64,000 nucleotides of DNA from positions 744,001-808,000 of the forward strand of contig JBAOHQ010000008.1 of the NCBI GenBank assembly GCA_037045185.1. Direction: 5' to 3'. Source of the DNA: JAKOUY01 sp037045185 (GTDB lineage: Bacteria; Actinomycetota; Acidimicrobiia; Acidimicrobiales; Ilumatobacteraceae). Positions within the stretch are counted from its first letter, which is position 1. The number at the start of each line of letters is the position of its first letter. The translations under genes and the position numbers were made by a program. Shown here in pieces: positions 47,627 to 56,916 of the stretch. Under the pieces are notes generated by a model that did not search any database, had not been told where the DNA came from, and was given only the letters and a program-made list of their open reading frames with translations.

Positions 47627-48729
47627 ACCGCGCCGGCGGTCGTTGCCGCACCCGATGACGCCGCCGTCGAATCCTGTGGGTTGAGTCGAACCGTGCCGAG
47701 CAGCGGCACATCCAGCCGAGTGACCTGCCACGGCTCGACGATCCGGCCCCGACGGATGTCGAGCAAGGCCGTCGCCCCCAGTGTGAGCGCGACCACCACG
47801 AACACGACCAGCACGTACGGGATCGTGCTGCTGCTCAGCGGCGTGCCGGTGGATTCGGCCCGGTCGAGCAGGATGTAGCGGAACTCCACGCTCTCGTTGG
47901 CCTTGCCCAGGTCGATCTGGGCCTGGGTCAGCTGACCCTGCAGGTCGACCGCCCGGCGCAGGGCATAGTCGAGCTCACTACCGGCCGGCACCTGGTCGCT
48001 CGGCTTGATGCCGCTATTGGCACGAACGCGCTGGACCTCCGCCTGGGCGTCCTCGACCGACGTCGTCAGCAGGGCGACGGCGCGCTGCTTGGGCGACGCT
48101 TCGGCTCGTAGCCGCTCGGCTTTGAAGATCGAGAACACCTCGTTGGCGATCGCCGCTGACTGCTCGGCATCGGGCCAGGTCACCGTTACGTTCAGTGTGT
48201 CCACGCCGTTGGGTGTCACGATCAGGATCGCCGCCCTGAGCTTGGCACGCAGATCTGTCCGCCGGCCGTCGGCCGACAGCGGCGACGAGATCAGGGACTT
48301 GATCTTGGCTCGCACGCGGCCGAAGAACGGTTCCTGTGGTGTGTCGTCCATGAGGCCGAGCTGATCGATGAGCGCATCGAGGTTGTCCCGCCGCAGCACG
48401 CTCGGGGCCGCTTGGCGGACGATCGCGGCAAGTTCGGCGTCAGGCGTGATCGCATCGCCGAGCTGCTCGCCACGGAGCTGGATGGTGATCGTCGACTGGT
48501 AGTCCGGTGGCGACGCCAGGAACAGCATGCCGCCGAGCAGGGCGGCCACGAGCGCGACACCAACCGCCACCAGACGGTGGCGGGACAAGGCCGAGCGCCC
48601 GGCGAAGCCGATCCAGCGCCGAAGCGGCTCGACGGAGAACAATGGCTCCTCCGCTGGGCCGACGTCGCCGATGCCGGAGCGCACGGTCCAGGACTCGGTG
48701 TGTTGTCTCTCGCTCGGTGGGACGCCCAT
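47623..48729 (-). CDS. Wzz/YveK-type chain-length determinant protein
   Basis: Polysaccharide co-polymerase of 368 residues with TM helices at ~52-72 and ~305-330 flanking a large extracytoplasmic domain rich in predicted coiled coil (TTSVEDAQAEVQRVRANSGI, LQGQLTQAQIDLGKANESVE). FLASPPDYQSTITIQLR is the typical strand after TM1. It controls chain length with Wzy. The short cytoplasmic tail has no kinase domain, so a separate CpsD would be expected, and one lies downstream. First gene of the tightly coupled minus-strand run; divergent from wzx. Confidence 0.88.
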   Translation of the reverse strand: MGVPPSERQHTESWTVRSGIGDVGPAEEPLFSVEPLRRWIGFAGRSALSRHRLVAVGVALVAALLGGMLFLASPPDYQSTITIQLRGEQLGDAITPDAELAAIVRQAAPSVLRRDNLDALIDQLGLMDDTPQEPFFGRVRAKIKSLISSPLSADGRRTDLRAKLRAAILIVTPNGVDTLNVTVTWPDAEQSAAIANEVFSIFKAERLRAEASPKQRAVALLTTSVEDAQAEVQRVRANSGIKPSDQVPAGSELDYALRRAVDLQGQLTQAQIDLGKANESVEFRYILLDRAESTGTPLSSSTIPYVLVVFVVVALTLGATALLDIRRGRIVEPWQVTRLDVPLLGTVRLNPQDSTAASSGAATTAGAV

Positions 48730-48829
48730 ATCCCTGCGATCTCCTACCTGGTGCCAGACGCAGCTCCCTATCCTAGACGGCGAGGGCCGATCACGCGCAG
48801 GCGGCAGGAATTCGGAGGACTACGCTTTC

Positions 48830-50323
48830 GTGGTGACATCGGCGGACGAGCAAGGGCCGGCGACTGCCACGTCAGCAGGCCCGGCCGCGCTGGCGGCGAC
48901 ATCGCTGCGCAACTCCTTCGCGTTCGGCGGGGCGCTGATCGCCTCATGGGTGCTGGTCCTCGTCGGTCGCCTCATCATCCCCCGGGTGCTGAGCAATGCC
49001 GACTACGGCACGGTGTCGCTCCTGGAGTCCACTGCGGTGCTCGGCATCAGCGTGGTCTCGCTCGGGTTCGACACCCACATCCGCAAGGCCGTCACCGAGG
49101 AGCCTGCTCACGCTCGGCGAATCATGCAGCCGGTGCGGCGCATGCAGATCGGTCTCGGCGCCGTCGTCATCGCCGTCCTGGCCGCCGGGTTCCTCGTCAT
49201 CGGCGAGGCGCCGCGCAAGGCACTGATCGTGGCCCTGTTCGGCATCGCCCAGCTCTCCTTGACCGTCGGCCAGAACGCCAACGCCTACCTGCACACCTTG
49301 CACCGGGTGCGTGAAACCACCATCAGCACCGTCGCCGTCAAGATCGCCTGGCTGTGCGTGCTGATCGGCGTCGCTGCCACGGATCACCGGCTGTACGCCC
49401 TACCGGTGGCCGCGGCGGTCTCGGAGATCGCCCGAGCCCGCTACCTCGAGCGGCGGGCCACGCAGCAGTTCCAGCCGGACCGCACCGCCCGGCTGCGCGA
49501 GGTCGTGCCGGTGCTGAAGGAATCGCTCCCGTACTACCTCAACTCGTTGAACATCACCGCCAACACGCTCGCACTCCCGGTGCTGATCGGCATGATCGCC
49601 GGCGAGGGCGACGTCGCCCTGTACGCCAGCGCCAGCATGTTGATGACGATGCCACAGATGTTCCTGCCGCTCATCGGCCCGGTGCTGGTCCCAGCACTGG
49701 TCCGCGAACGCGCCAACGGAGACGGCACCGTGTGGGTGCGCACTCGGGACCTGATGACGCTCCTGCTGCCGCTGCTCACCGTGGTGGCAGGGGTCATCGC
49801 GATCTTCGGCGAGCTGATCATCCGCCTCGCCGTCGGCTCGCGCTACGCCGACGCAGCGGCGCCACTGGCGTTCATGGCTCTTGGGCTGCCGGCGACCTTC
49901 GGCACCGTGTTGCTCAGCACGGCCATGATCGTGGTCGGCCGCAGCTGGCAGACCACACGTATCAACTGGGTCACCATGGTGGGCCTCGTCACGACCGGGG
50001 CGTTGCTGCTGTCGCTGATCGGACGAGGCAATCCTGGCGCACCGGCCGCCGCTGGCGCACTGGTCCTCATCGTCTTCGAGTGGATCACCGTTGCCTGGAT
50101 GTCCGCGGTGAGCCCCGTCGGCGTGATGACCAGGCGGTGCGCGTTCCACGTCCTGATCGCCGCCGCCGGCTGGGCGGTTGCCGAGGCCGGCCGCTGGTTC
50201 GAGGGTCAGTTACTGGTGACCAGGATCATCGCCGCCGGCCTGCTGGGTGTCGTCGCCGTCCGGGATCTTCCCCGCCTGGTCAGGACCGTCCGCGGGCTGC
50301 TCAAGCGCCCGGCCGAGGCCTGA
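48830..50323 (+). CDS. Wzx-type polysaccharide flippase
   Basis: MATE/MOP-superfamily lipid-linked oligosaccharide flippase, 497 residues, 12-14 predicted TM helices. N-terminal SLRNSFAFGGALIASWVLVL and RVLSNADYGTVSLLESTAVL are typical of Wzx, as is SLPYYLNSLNITANTLALPV at mid-protein. It moves lipid-linked repeat units across the membrane. GTG 48830 (or 48833) follows GGAGG by about 12 bases. Alone on the plus strand in the locus, with its 3' end overlapping the convergent hydrolase gene by 114 bp. Confidence 0.87.
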   Translation: MVTSADEQGPATATSAGPAALAATSLRNSFAFGGALIASWVLVLVGRLIIPRVLSNADYGTVSLLESTAVLGISVVSLGFDTHIRKAVTEEPAHARRIMQPVRRMQIGLGAVVIAVLAAGFLVIGEAPRKALIVALFGIAQLSLTVGQNANAYLHTLHRVRETTISTVAVKIAWLCVLIGVAATDHRLYALPVAAAVSEIARARYLERRATQQFQPDRTARLREVVPVLKESLPYYLNSLNITANTLALPVLIGMIAGEGDVALYASASMLMTMPQMFLPLIGPVLVPALVRERANGDGTVWVRTRDLMTLLLPLLTVVAGVIAIFGELIIRLAVGSRYADAAAPLAFMALGLPATFGTVLLSTAMIVVGRSWQTTRINWVTMVGLVTTGALLLSLIGRGNPGAPAAAGALVLIVFEWITVAWMSAVSPVGVMTRRCAFHVLIAAAGWAVAEAGRWFEGQLLVTRIIAAGLLGVVAVRDLPRLVRTVRGLLKRPAEA

Positions 50324-51952
50324 GCGCTCCATCCACGAATGCAGATCGGCGAACACACGGTCACGCTGGGTCAGATCGGTCAGCACGTGTCCGAGGCCTG
50401 GGTAGGCCTGTACCTCCACGGTCGGTAGCTCTCCTAGGCGGCGCCGATGCCGACGCCAGTACCGATGGGACGCCTCCTGCTCGTCGAGCAGCAGCGCCAC
50501 CGGCATGCCGCGGCGCCCGAGGCGCCGCAGCGTGCGCAGCACACGGCTCGGCGGGGAGTAATCGATCCGATACTTCACTGCGGCCTTGTACATCAATCGC
50601 CGGCGGTCCAGGCGTTTCAGGACACGGAGCGACCGCCTGCCCGTCACACCGTCGTCGGATCGGAACAGCCAGGACCCGGCGTACAGCCCGGGCTCGATGG
50701 CGGCGATGCCGGCGACCTCCGAGTCGAACTCGGCCAGCAGTGCCGACCGGGCGGACGAGCAGAACCCGAGGACGGTCGGAGCGGTTCCGTTGACCTCGTG
50801 CCAGAACGACGCCATCTGGGCGATGGCATCGGGTTCGTTGGGTGAGTTCAGTTCGTTGTACCCCCAACCGGGCTGGCGCGGGGTGAAGCTGGAGCCGGGT
50901 TGCTCGAAGCGCAGCGTCGGCACCCCGCGGCAGGCCTCCTCCCTGGCGAACTCGATGAATCGGCGTCCGGGTTGGACGTGGGTCGGGATGATCCACCCGC
51001 CGGCGACGGCTGGTCCGTGGACCGGGTCGCAGCGAACGGCGAAGATTCGCCCGGGCCCGACACGCTCGATCGACTCGCGCAACTGGACGCCGCGGACATC
51101 GACGATGACGGTGGTGGGAAGGTCGACGTGGTCTGTGGTGTCGGCGCCGAGCGGACCGGCCCGAGCGGTGACCCAGTCGACGATCGCCGCGATGTCAGAC
51201 GTCGGCGTCCTGCTCTGCTCGCTCAGCACGTACAGCCATCCGGCCACGTCGACGCTGTCGATCGATTGGACCTCGCCACCCTCGCCGAGCAGGGCGATCG
51301 AGCCGCCGTCCCGACGGCCGGGATCGTCGAGCACCAGCACGGCGCGGGCCCGCCCCGTGGCGGGTCGCAGCGCGGCGATCCGGTCGAGGACCGTGTTCGG
51401 GACGTCGAAGGTCCCGACGATGGTTGCGCCCGCCCCGCCGCCGGCCGCACCGGCGCCGACGCTGCCAAGCAACTTGATCTCGCGCACGAAGCGGCGACCG
51501 TTCAGCACCGGCGCCCACAGCACCATGGTGTCCACGGCGCCAACGACCTCACTGTGCATCACCAGCAGGGAGGCAAGCCGGGTGGTGACGACGTGGACGT
51601 GGTCGAAGCCTCGTGATCGCACGGACTCCACGATTCCGGCGATCGAGGCGACCCAGCGATCGACGATGTGCTCACCGAGCATCCCCGAGCTGTGACCCGT
51701 GGCCTCCAGGTAGACCACCATCGTCGGGACGCCCTGCGCGGCCAACTGCTCGGCCAAGGGATCGACGGCGACGGCGCACTGGCGATCCTCGGTGAACGGA
51801 CCGGGAATGACGACGGCGGCGGACGTGCCCGCACGCGGGCCGCGGTACCAGGCTGCGGCCAGGGATGCCCCGCCGACGTCGAGCCACCCGGGTGACACGA
51901 CGACGAGCGCGCCCGTCCGATCCTGGTGCCGGTCCCGGGTACGCCCACTCAC
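50210..51952 (-). CDS. Double alpha/beta-hydrolase-like protein of the polysaccharide locus
   Basis: Protein of 580 residues with two hydrolase-like halves. First half: VVIPGPFTEDRQCAVAVDPL, VPTMVVYLEATGHSSG, HVHVVTTRLASLLVMH and VLWAPVLNGRRFVREIKLLG; this resembles hydrolases of exosortase/polysaccharide gene clusters, in which a GLRLGA-like element replaces the usual GxSxG, and here even that Ser is absent. Second half: RIFAVRCDPVHGPAVAGGW, TVLGFCSSARSALLAEFDSE with a GFCSSA nucleophile elbow, and PGLGHVLTDL as a possible catalytic His. The tail after MERSGLGRALEQP is low complexity, overlapping wzx. Possible acyl- or deacylation of the polymer. Confidence 0.65.
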   Translation of the reverse strand: MSGRTRDRHQDRTGALVVVSPGWLDVGGASLAAAWYRGPRAGTSAAVVIPGPFTEDRQCAVAVDPLAEQLAAQGVPTMVVYLEATGHSSGMLGEHIVDRWVASIAGIVESVRSRGFDHVHVVTTRLASLLVMHSEVVGAVDTMVLWAPVLNGRRFVREIKLLGSVGAGAAGGGAGATIVGTFDVPNTVLDRIAALRPATGRARAVLVLDDPGRRDGGSIALLGEGGEVQSIDSVDVAGWLYVLSEQSRTPTSDIAAIVDWVTARAGPLGADTTDHVDLPTTVIVDVRGVQLRESIERVGPGRIFAVRCDPVHGPAVAGGWIIPTHVQPGRRFIEFAREEACRGVPTLRFEQPGSSFTPRQPGWGYNELNSPNEPDAIAQMASFWHEVNGTAPTVLGFCSSARSALLAEFDSEVAGIAAIEPGLYAGSWLFRSDDGVTGRRSLRVLKRLDRRRLMYKAAVKYRIDYSPPSRVLRTLRRLGRRGMPVALLLDEQEASHRYWRRHRRRLGELPTVEVQAYPGLGHVLTDLTQRDRVFADLHSWMERSGLGRALEQPADGPDQAGKIPDGDDTQQAGGDDPGHQ

Positions 51953-51974
51953 AGTGGGGCGAGCCTACAAGCCC

Positions 51975-53442
51975 TCAGGCAACCGACCTGCTCATCAGGT
52001 CCGGCGACTCGGCAGCATCGATCGCGCTGGCCTCCGCACGATTGCGCACGAGGACGCGGGTGAGGACTTGTTCGACCGTGCCGAACAGGATGACCAGATC
52101 GAGCAGGAGCGACCAGTTGTCGACGTAGAAGAGGTCCATCCGGTGGTAAGCCTCGAACGACGGGTTGTCCCGGGCTTCGACCTGCCACAGCCCGGTGATA
52201 CCCGGCATCACGGTCTCACGGAGACGAAGCGTCGGCGAGAACTCGTCGACCTCCTTGGGGAGCACGGGGCGCGGCCCCACGAGGCTCATCTCGCCGCGCA
52301 ACACGTTGAACAGCTGCGGCAGTTCGTCGAGGCTGGACAGGCGCAGGAAGTGGCCGATGCGGGTCACACGTGGGTCCACGTCCATCTTGAACAGCGGGCC
52401 GTTGCGTTCGTTGGTGGCCGCCAGCTTGGCCAGCAGTGCCTCGGCGTCCACGACCATCGTGCGGAACTTGAGCACGGCGAAGTTGGATCCGTGCAGGCCG
52501 ACACGCTGTTGGCGGAACAGGATCGGGCCGGGACTGTCCCGCCGGATCAGCAAGGCGACCGCAGCCATCACCGGCGCCGTCAGCACGATGAGCACCGCCG
52601 ACAGGATGATGTCGAACATCCGCTTCAGCCAGCGCTGTGTCCGTCGCAGCGACGCCCGCTCGATGAACAGCACCGGCTCGTAGGCCACCGGCAGGGCGCG
52701 GACACGCCGCTGATGGAGGCTCGACTGGCCGGTGATCATCTGAACGTGGAGGCCGCGGGCATGGAAGTCACGCACCAGGAATGGCAGCTCAGGCAGCTCG
52801 AGCACGGCGGGCGTCAGCAGCACGCCCGTCAGTTCGGCCTGTCCGCCGATGCTCGACACCTCGGTGAGCTCCGCCAGCCCACAACTCGCCGATGCCGCTC
52901 GCCTCTGCCTCCTCCCGGCTGCCCAGGCATGCCGTGACGACCACGCCCGTCTCGGGGTGATCGCGAAACAGATCGACGATCTTCCTGGCGTACCGGTCGG
53001 TGCCGACGACCACGACGTTGCGACGGTAGCGACCGCGGCGGCGCTGCACCTGCAGGATCACCCGGAAGGCGCTGCGGCCGACCATGACCACGATCAAGCC
53101 AACCGCCGCGCCAGCGACGATCTGACGCAACCTCACCCCGGTCTGCAGGACACGGTCGAGCACCACCATCGCCCCGGACGTCAACGCCAGCGCCCGAATC
53201 GTCCGGGTCAGTTCGATCGTCCGGATCGAGTTGACCCGGCTGAGGTACAACTCCTGCGATCGCATGCACAGCACGCCGAGCGCTGCGGCGAGAAGACTGA
53301 CACCGGCAAGCATCCCCCAGCCCGCCCGAGCCTGGAACGACACGGCGAGCAACACTGCCGCAAAGCCCACCGTCAGCCCGATCACGTCGGACGCGTAGAG
53401 AAGCGCCCGGAGCTGCCCGCTACTGAGTTCTTTCCGTTGCAC
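51975..53442 (-). CDS. Undecaprenyl-phosphate sugar phosphotransferase (WcaJ/EpsE type), frameshifted
   Basis: Polyprenyl glycosylphosphotransferase that starts polysaccharide synthesis by placing a sugar-1-phosphate on undecaprenyl phosphate. About 489 residues after removing one base near 52881 (TTG-T-GGG). N-terminal TM bundle (~10-125), CoA-binding-like Rossmann domain with NVVVVGTDRYARKIVDLF, then the catalytic membrane-associated domain: RWLKRMFDIILSAVLIVLTA, FRQQRVGLHGSNFAVLKFRTM, RLSSLDELPQLFNVLRGEMS, LVGPRPVLPKEV and PGITGLWQVEARD. Substrate for the first sugar cannot be read from sequence. First gene of the locus, behind a long upstream region. Confidence 0.9.
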
Positions 53443-53688
53443 AAGACCACCTTGCCCAGAGGTTGATCGGTCGACGCCTCGTTGAGATCACTCTCCGTAG
53501 ACATCGGATGACTAGTTGTGATGACGATGTCGCGTTGCGTAGTTGCTAGTCACCGTATACGAAGAGTAGCCACATCCCGGACCAGATACAACGATCCTCG
53601 AGATCTCACGACAAAAGTCACCACGGACGCTGGGGCCGCCGTGCCGACCGGCACGGACCGGCGGTAGCGGGTCGGCTACCTTCCTGCC
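53443..53688. promoter_or_regulatory. A/T-richer intergenic region upstream of the polysaccharide locus
   Basis: The longest gap without a gene in this half of the window (246 bp), between divergent starts. It is visibly richer in A/T than its flanks and contains GACTAG (53510-53515) and its inverted partner CTAGTC (53546-53551) around a 30-bp centre, plus CCGTATACG. It must hold the promoters of the sugar transferase operon and of the oxidoreductase pair; exact -10/-35 boxes are not clear. Confidence 0.45.
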
Positions 53689-54276
53689 ATGCGAGCCCTG
53701 GTGATCGTCGCCCACCCGGTGGCCGGCAGCTTCACCCACGCGGCCGCCGAGGCCGCGGTGACGGGCCTGCGCGCCGCCGGGCACGAGGTGGAGGTCAGCG
53801 ACCTGTACGCCATCGGGTTCCGCGCCGCCATGTCCGCCGACGAGCGCCGGGCGTACCACAGCGGCCAACCGGTGCTCGACCCGCTCGTCGCCACCCAGGT
53901 GGACCTGGTCACCTCGGCGGGCATCCTGGTCTTCGTCTACCCCACGTGGTGGAGTGGGCTTCCTGCGATCCTCAAGGGCTGGCTCGAACGTGTGATGGTC
54001 GAGAACGTCGGGTTCCGCTTCAACCGTCGGCGCAAGGTCCGCCCAGCGCTCACCAACGTCCGTCAGATCGTCGGGATCAGCACCTACGGGTCGCCGCGGC
54101 TGTACGTCTCGGCCATCAACGACAACGGCAGGCGGATCCTCACCCGGGCCCTGCGGCTCAGCACGGGCTGGCGCACCCGGCGCACCTGGCTGGCCCTGTA
54201 TGCGATGGACACCACCACCGTGGAGGAGCGCACGGCGTTCCTGGAACGGATCCGCACCAGAGTGGCGGCGATGTGA
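53689..54276 (+). CDS. Flavodoxin-like NAD(P)H oxidoreductase (copy 1)
   Basis: Flavodoxin-fold quinone reductase/KefF-MdaB type protein, 195 residues. ALVIVAHPVAGSFTHAAAEA is the FMN phosphate loop; DLYAIGFRAAMSADER, FVYPTWWSGLPAILKGWLER (the PTWW signature near the flavin ring) and GISTYGSPR follow. It would reduce quinones or small electrophiles with NAD(P)H. Directly followed by a homologue with the same motif order, overlapping by GTGA; the pair arose by tandem duplication and probably acts as a heterodimer or on different substrates. Confidence 0.83.
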   Translation: MRALVIVAHPVAGSFTHAAAEAAVTGLRAAGHEVEVSDLYAIGFRAAMSADERRAYHSGQPVLDPLVATQVDLVTSAGILVFVYPTWWSGLPAILKGWLERVMVENVGFRFNRRRKVRPALTNVRQIVGISTYGSPRLYVSAINDNGRRILTRALRLSTGWRTRRTWLALYAMDTTTVEERTAFLERIRTRVAAM

Positions 54277-54866
54277 GCCGCCGAGTCCTGGTCGTGGTGT
54301 GCCACCCGCTGCAGGACAGCTTCACCGCGGCGATGGCGGCCAGGGTGGTTGCCGGGTTGGCCGGCGCCGAGGTTCGGGTGACCGACCTGTATGCAGAGGG
54401 GTTCGAAGCGGCGATGAGTGCCGAGGAGCGCCTGACCCACCAGGACTCCCCTGACGGCAAGACGGCGATCGCCGCCCACGCCGACGATCTGCGCTGGTGC
54501 GACACGCTGATCCTCGTCTACCCGACCTGGTGGAGCGGTCAGCCGGCGATGCTGAAGGGCTGGATCGACCGGGTCTGGGTCCAAGGCGTCGCCTGGACGA
54601 TGCCCTCCGGCGCCAACCGCCTCAAGCCGCTGCTGACCAACATTCGCCGGATCGTCGCCATCACCTCCCACGGATCCTCCAAGCTGGTCAACGCCGTCGA
54701 GGGCGAATCCGGCAAGCGGGTCGTCACCCGATCGCTGCGGGTGCTGTGCCACCCGCTGACCCGCACGACGTGGATCGCCCTGTACGGCATCGACCGGCGG
54801 ACCCCGGCGCAGCGGACCGCCTTCCTCGACCGCGTCGAACGGCGGATCCGCCGACTCGTTCGATAG
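54273..54866 (+). CDS. Flavodoxin-like NAD(P)H oxidoreductase (copy 2)
   Basis: Paralogue of the preceding gene, 197 residues, with VLVVVCHPLQDSFTAAMAAR, DLYAEGFEAAMSAEERL, LVYPTWWSGQPAMLKGWIDR and AITSHGSSK. Conservation of both flavin loops says both copies are active. GTG start four bases into the upstream stop. Insertions around the VWVQGVAWTMPSGANRLKP loop compared with copy 1 lie near the substrate side, hinting at a different substrate. Its end faces the convergent methyltransferase gene across six bases. Confidence 0.83.
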   Translation: MSRRVLVVVCHPLQDSFTAAMAARVVAGLAGAEVRVTDLYAEGFEAAMSAEERLTHQDSPDGKTAIAAHADDLRWCDTLILVYPTWWSGQPAMLKGWIDRVWVQGVAWTMPSGANRLKPLLTNIRRIVAITSHGSSKLVNAVEGESGKRVVTRSLRVLCHPLTRTTWIALYGIDRRTPAQRTAFLDRVERRIRRLVR

Positions 54867-54872
54867 CAACCG

Positions 54873-56054
54873 TCAACGCCGCTCGAACACCGTGACCACC
54901 TCGACGTGGGGTGTGTTCGGGAACAGGTCGAGCACCTCGGCGCCGCAGTGCTCGAAACCGGACTCGGCCAGCAACGCGGCGTCCCGGGCCATCGCCACGG
55001 GATCGCAACTCACCAGCACCACCCGGCGGCTCGCCGCGGCAGCGACCACGCCCACCCCGGCACGGCCCAACCCGGCCCTGGCCGGATCGGCGATCACCAA
55101 CGGCGCCGGAGTGGGCGTCCAGTCCTCCACCGTGGAACAGACGACGGTCGCATCTGGCCGTCCGCGCAGGTTGCGCCGGGCATCGGCGCAGGCCGAACGG
55201 GAGGACTCGACCACGATCACCGGGCCACGGGACACGCAGACGCCGAACAGGCCGACGCCGCCGTAGGCGTCCACCACCGGGCCGTCGGCCAGCGTCCCGC
55301 TCGCCCGGCGGACGGCTTCGACCAGCACGTTGGCTGCGGCGGGGCCCGATTGGAAGAACGAACCGGCTGACACGACGAGATCGGCGCTTTCGACCCGCTC
55401 GGTGATCGTGGCCCGCTGGCCGATCCCGACATCACCGGGGACGCGCCCGAACCGCGGCTGATCACGACCCCTGGCGTGGGCCAGGGCGTTGCGCTCCCCC
55501 GTCGCCGACGAGACGCGCAGCGTGATCTCGTCGGCGCCGGTGACCGCCACGTGGCCGAGCAGGTCGTCCAGCAGCGGATGTGCGACCAGGCAGCCGTCGA
55601 GCGGAACGACGCGATGCGAGGCGCCGCTGCGCAGACCCAGACCGCCAGGCGTGACGGCGCAGCGCATCGTGGTCCGGTAGGCGAACGCGGGCACCGCAGC
55701 GCCGAGCGTGACCACGGCGCCGGGCAGGCGCGCCGTGCGCCGCAAGGCGTCGGCCACGACCTCGGCCTTCATCCTCAGTTGGGCGCCGGGATCGGCGTGT
55801 TGCCACCTGCACCCGCCACAGCCGCGCGCCAGCGCCGGGCACGGCGGCTCGATGCGGGCCGGGGACGGCGTGACGACCTCGACCAGGTCGGCCTTGGCAA
55901 AATCGCGCTTGTCAACGGTCAAGCGGACCTCGACCACCTCGCCGGGCAGCGCCCCATCGACGAACACCACCCGCCCGTCGGCCAGGCGACCCATGCCGTC
56001 ACCGCCCGCCGCGACCTTGTCGATCGTGACGGTGGCCCCGATGCCCGCGGTCAC
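54873..56054 (-). CDS. TrmA/RlmD-type RNA (uracil-5-)-methyltransferase
   Basis: Class I SAM-dependent RNA m5U methyltransferase, 393 residues. N-terminal TRAM domain (ATVTIDKVAAGGDGMGRLAD), a Cys cluster CPALARGCGGCRWQH that binds [4Fe-4S] in RlmD/RumA, then the SAM domain: VVSAGSFFQSGP, PVVDAYGGVGLFGV, VVIADPARAGLG and the nucleophilic Cys in VVLVSCDPVAMARD. The target may be 23S rRNA U1939 or another uridine; actinobacterial members are not fully assigned. GTG start. Adjacent but not overlapping the membrane-protein gene upstream. Confidence 0.9.
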   Translation of the reverse strand: MTAGIGATVTIDKVAAGGDGMGRLADGRVVFVDGALPGEVVEVRLTVDKRDFAKADLVEVVTPSPARIEPPCPALARGCGGCRWQHADPGAQLRMKAEVVADALRRTARLPGAVVTLGAAVPAFAYRTTMRCAVTPGGLGLRSGASHRVVPLDGCLVAHPLLDDLLGHVAVTGADEITLRVSSATGERNALAHARGRDQPRFGRVPGDVGIGQRATITERVESADLVVSAGSFFQSGPAAANVLVEAVRRASGTLADGPVVDAYGGVGLFGVCVSRGPVIVVESSRSACADARRNLRGRPDATVVCSTVEDWTPTPAPLVIADPARAGLGRAGVGVVAAAASRRVVLVSCDPVAMARDAALLAESGFEHCGAEVLDLFPNTPHVEVVTVFERR

Positions 56055-56057
56055 GGC

Positions 56058-56849
56058 CTAGCGGGCGGGCCCGGAGCGCCGCACGGGGTGGATCCGCATC
56101 ACCTCGGCCTCGTGATCCATCACCCCGCGCACCGACCGCCCAGTGGCGAACACCACCTGCTTGAGGATGGCCAGACCGGCAAGGATCAGCAGGCCGGCGG
56201 CGAGCGGGCCGAGCAACGCCTGCAGCATCCACGTCGAGCTGCTGGTCATCTCGGAGAAGACCCCACTCTCGACCGGTGAGCCGTCGGCCAGCAGGGTGCG
56301 GATCGGATCCTCCAGCACCGGGCAGGGCGCGTCGGTGTCGTTGACGCCGATCACTGCGTCACCGCCGAACTTCGGGGCCGGCTCGCGCACCCTGCTGATC
56401 AACCGGCCCTTGGAGGCGCCCACCCCCACCACGTACTCCTCGCCCAGGCGAAGGAAGCGGGTCTCCTGGACGTACAGGACGTCGACCAACTTGCCAACGG
56501 CGTAGCCGCGCAGCGATCCCGTCCGCATCCTGGTGACCTGGAACCGCGCCGTGGTGGAGGAGTTGGCCACGAGCTTGCCCTCGAAGATCGCCGCCGCGGT
56601 GGGTGGAGCGCTGCAGCCCGCAGGCAGCGGGATCAACGGCGGCAACTTGCCCGTGCTGGCCTGGAGCGGGCGGGGCACCTGCAACGGGACGTCACCGCTC
56701 GAGGGCATCGTGGGCAGCGGCTCGGCAGTGCCGGGTGTGGACCCCTGCGGACCACTCGATACCGCCGCCCGGGCGGGGACCAGCAGCCCCGCCGCGACCG
56801 GGATGGCGACCGCCGCGGCGAGGGCGATCTGCACGTACCGGCGAAGCAC
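56058..56849 (-). CDS. Secreted/membrane-anchored protein of unknown function
   Basis: Protein of 263 residues. A signal sequence (RRYVQIALAAAVAIPVAAGL, cleavage after PARA) is followed by a Pro/Ser-rich spacer to ~75, a globular domain (~75-195) with four Cys-containing or aromatic strands (CSAPPTAAAIFEGKLVAN, YAVGKLVDVLYVQETRFL, YVVGVGASKGRLIS), a TM helix at ~208-232 (WMLQALLGPLAAGLLILAGL) and a short basic cytoplasmic tail. So a type I membrane protein. The domain resembles small beta-barrels but I do not recognise the family. GTG start inferred from the signal. Confidence 0.65.
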   Translation of the reverse strand: MLRRYVQIALAAAVAIPVAAGLLVPARAAVSSGPQGSTPGTAEPLPTMPSSGDVPLQVPRPLQASTGKLPPLIPLPAGCSAPPTAAAIFEGKLVANSSTTARFQVTRMRTGSLRGYAVGKLVDVLYVQETRFLRLGEEYVVGVGASKGRLISRVREPAPKFGGDAVIGVNDTDAPCPVLEDPIRTLLADGSPVESGVFSEMTSSSTWMLQALLGPLAAGLLILAGLAILKQVVFATGRSVRGVMDHEAEVMRIHPVRRSGPAR

Positions 56850-56916
56850 GGCACCACGCTAGTGAGCCTGGGTCCCGAAAACCGGGCAGCCCGATCCGGC
56901 GGCCATACTGATCGGC

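Noticed and set aside
30626..53442. Genomic island with integrase or attachment sites
   Set aside because: The locus is accessory in content, but no integrase, transposase, tRNA or direct terminal repeats were found at either end.
54084..54869. Long minus-strand frames opposite the two flavodoxin-like genes and many similar antisense frames throughout
   Set aside because: High GC makes long open antisense frames common; they lack family motifs, and codon position bias favours the annotated strand.
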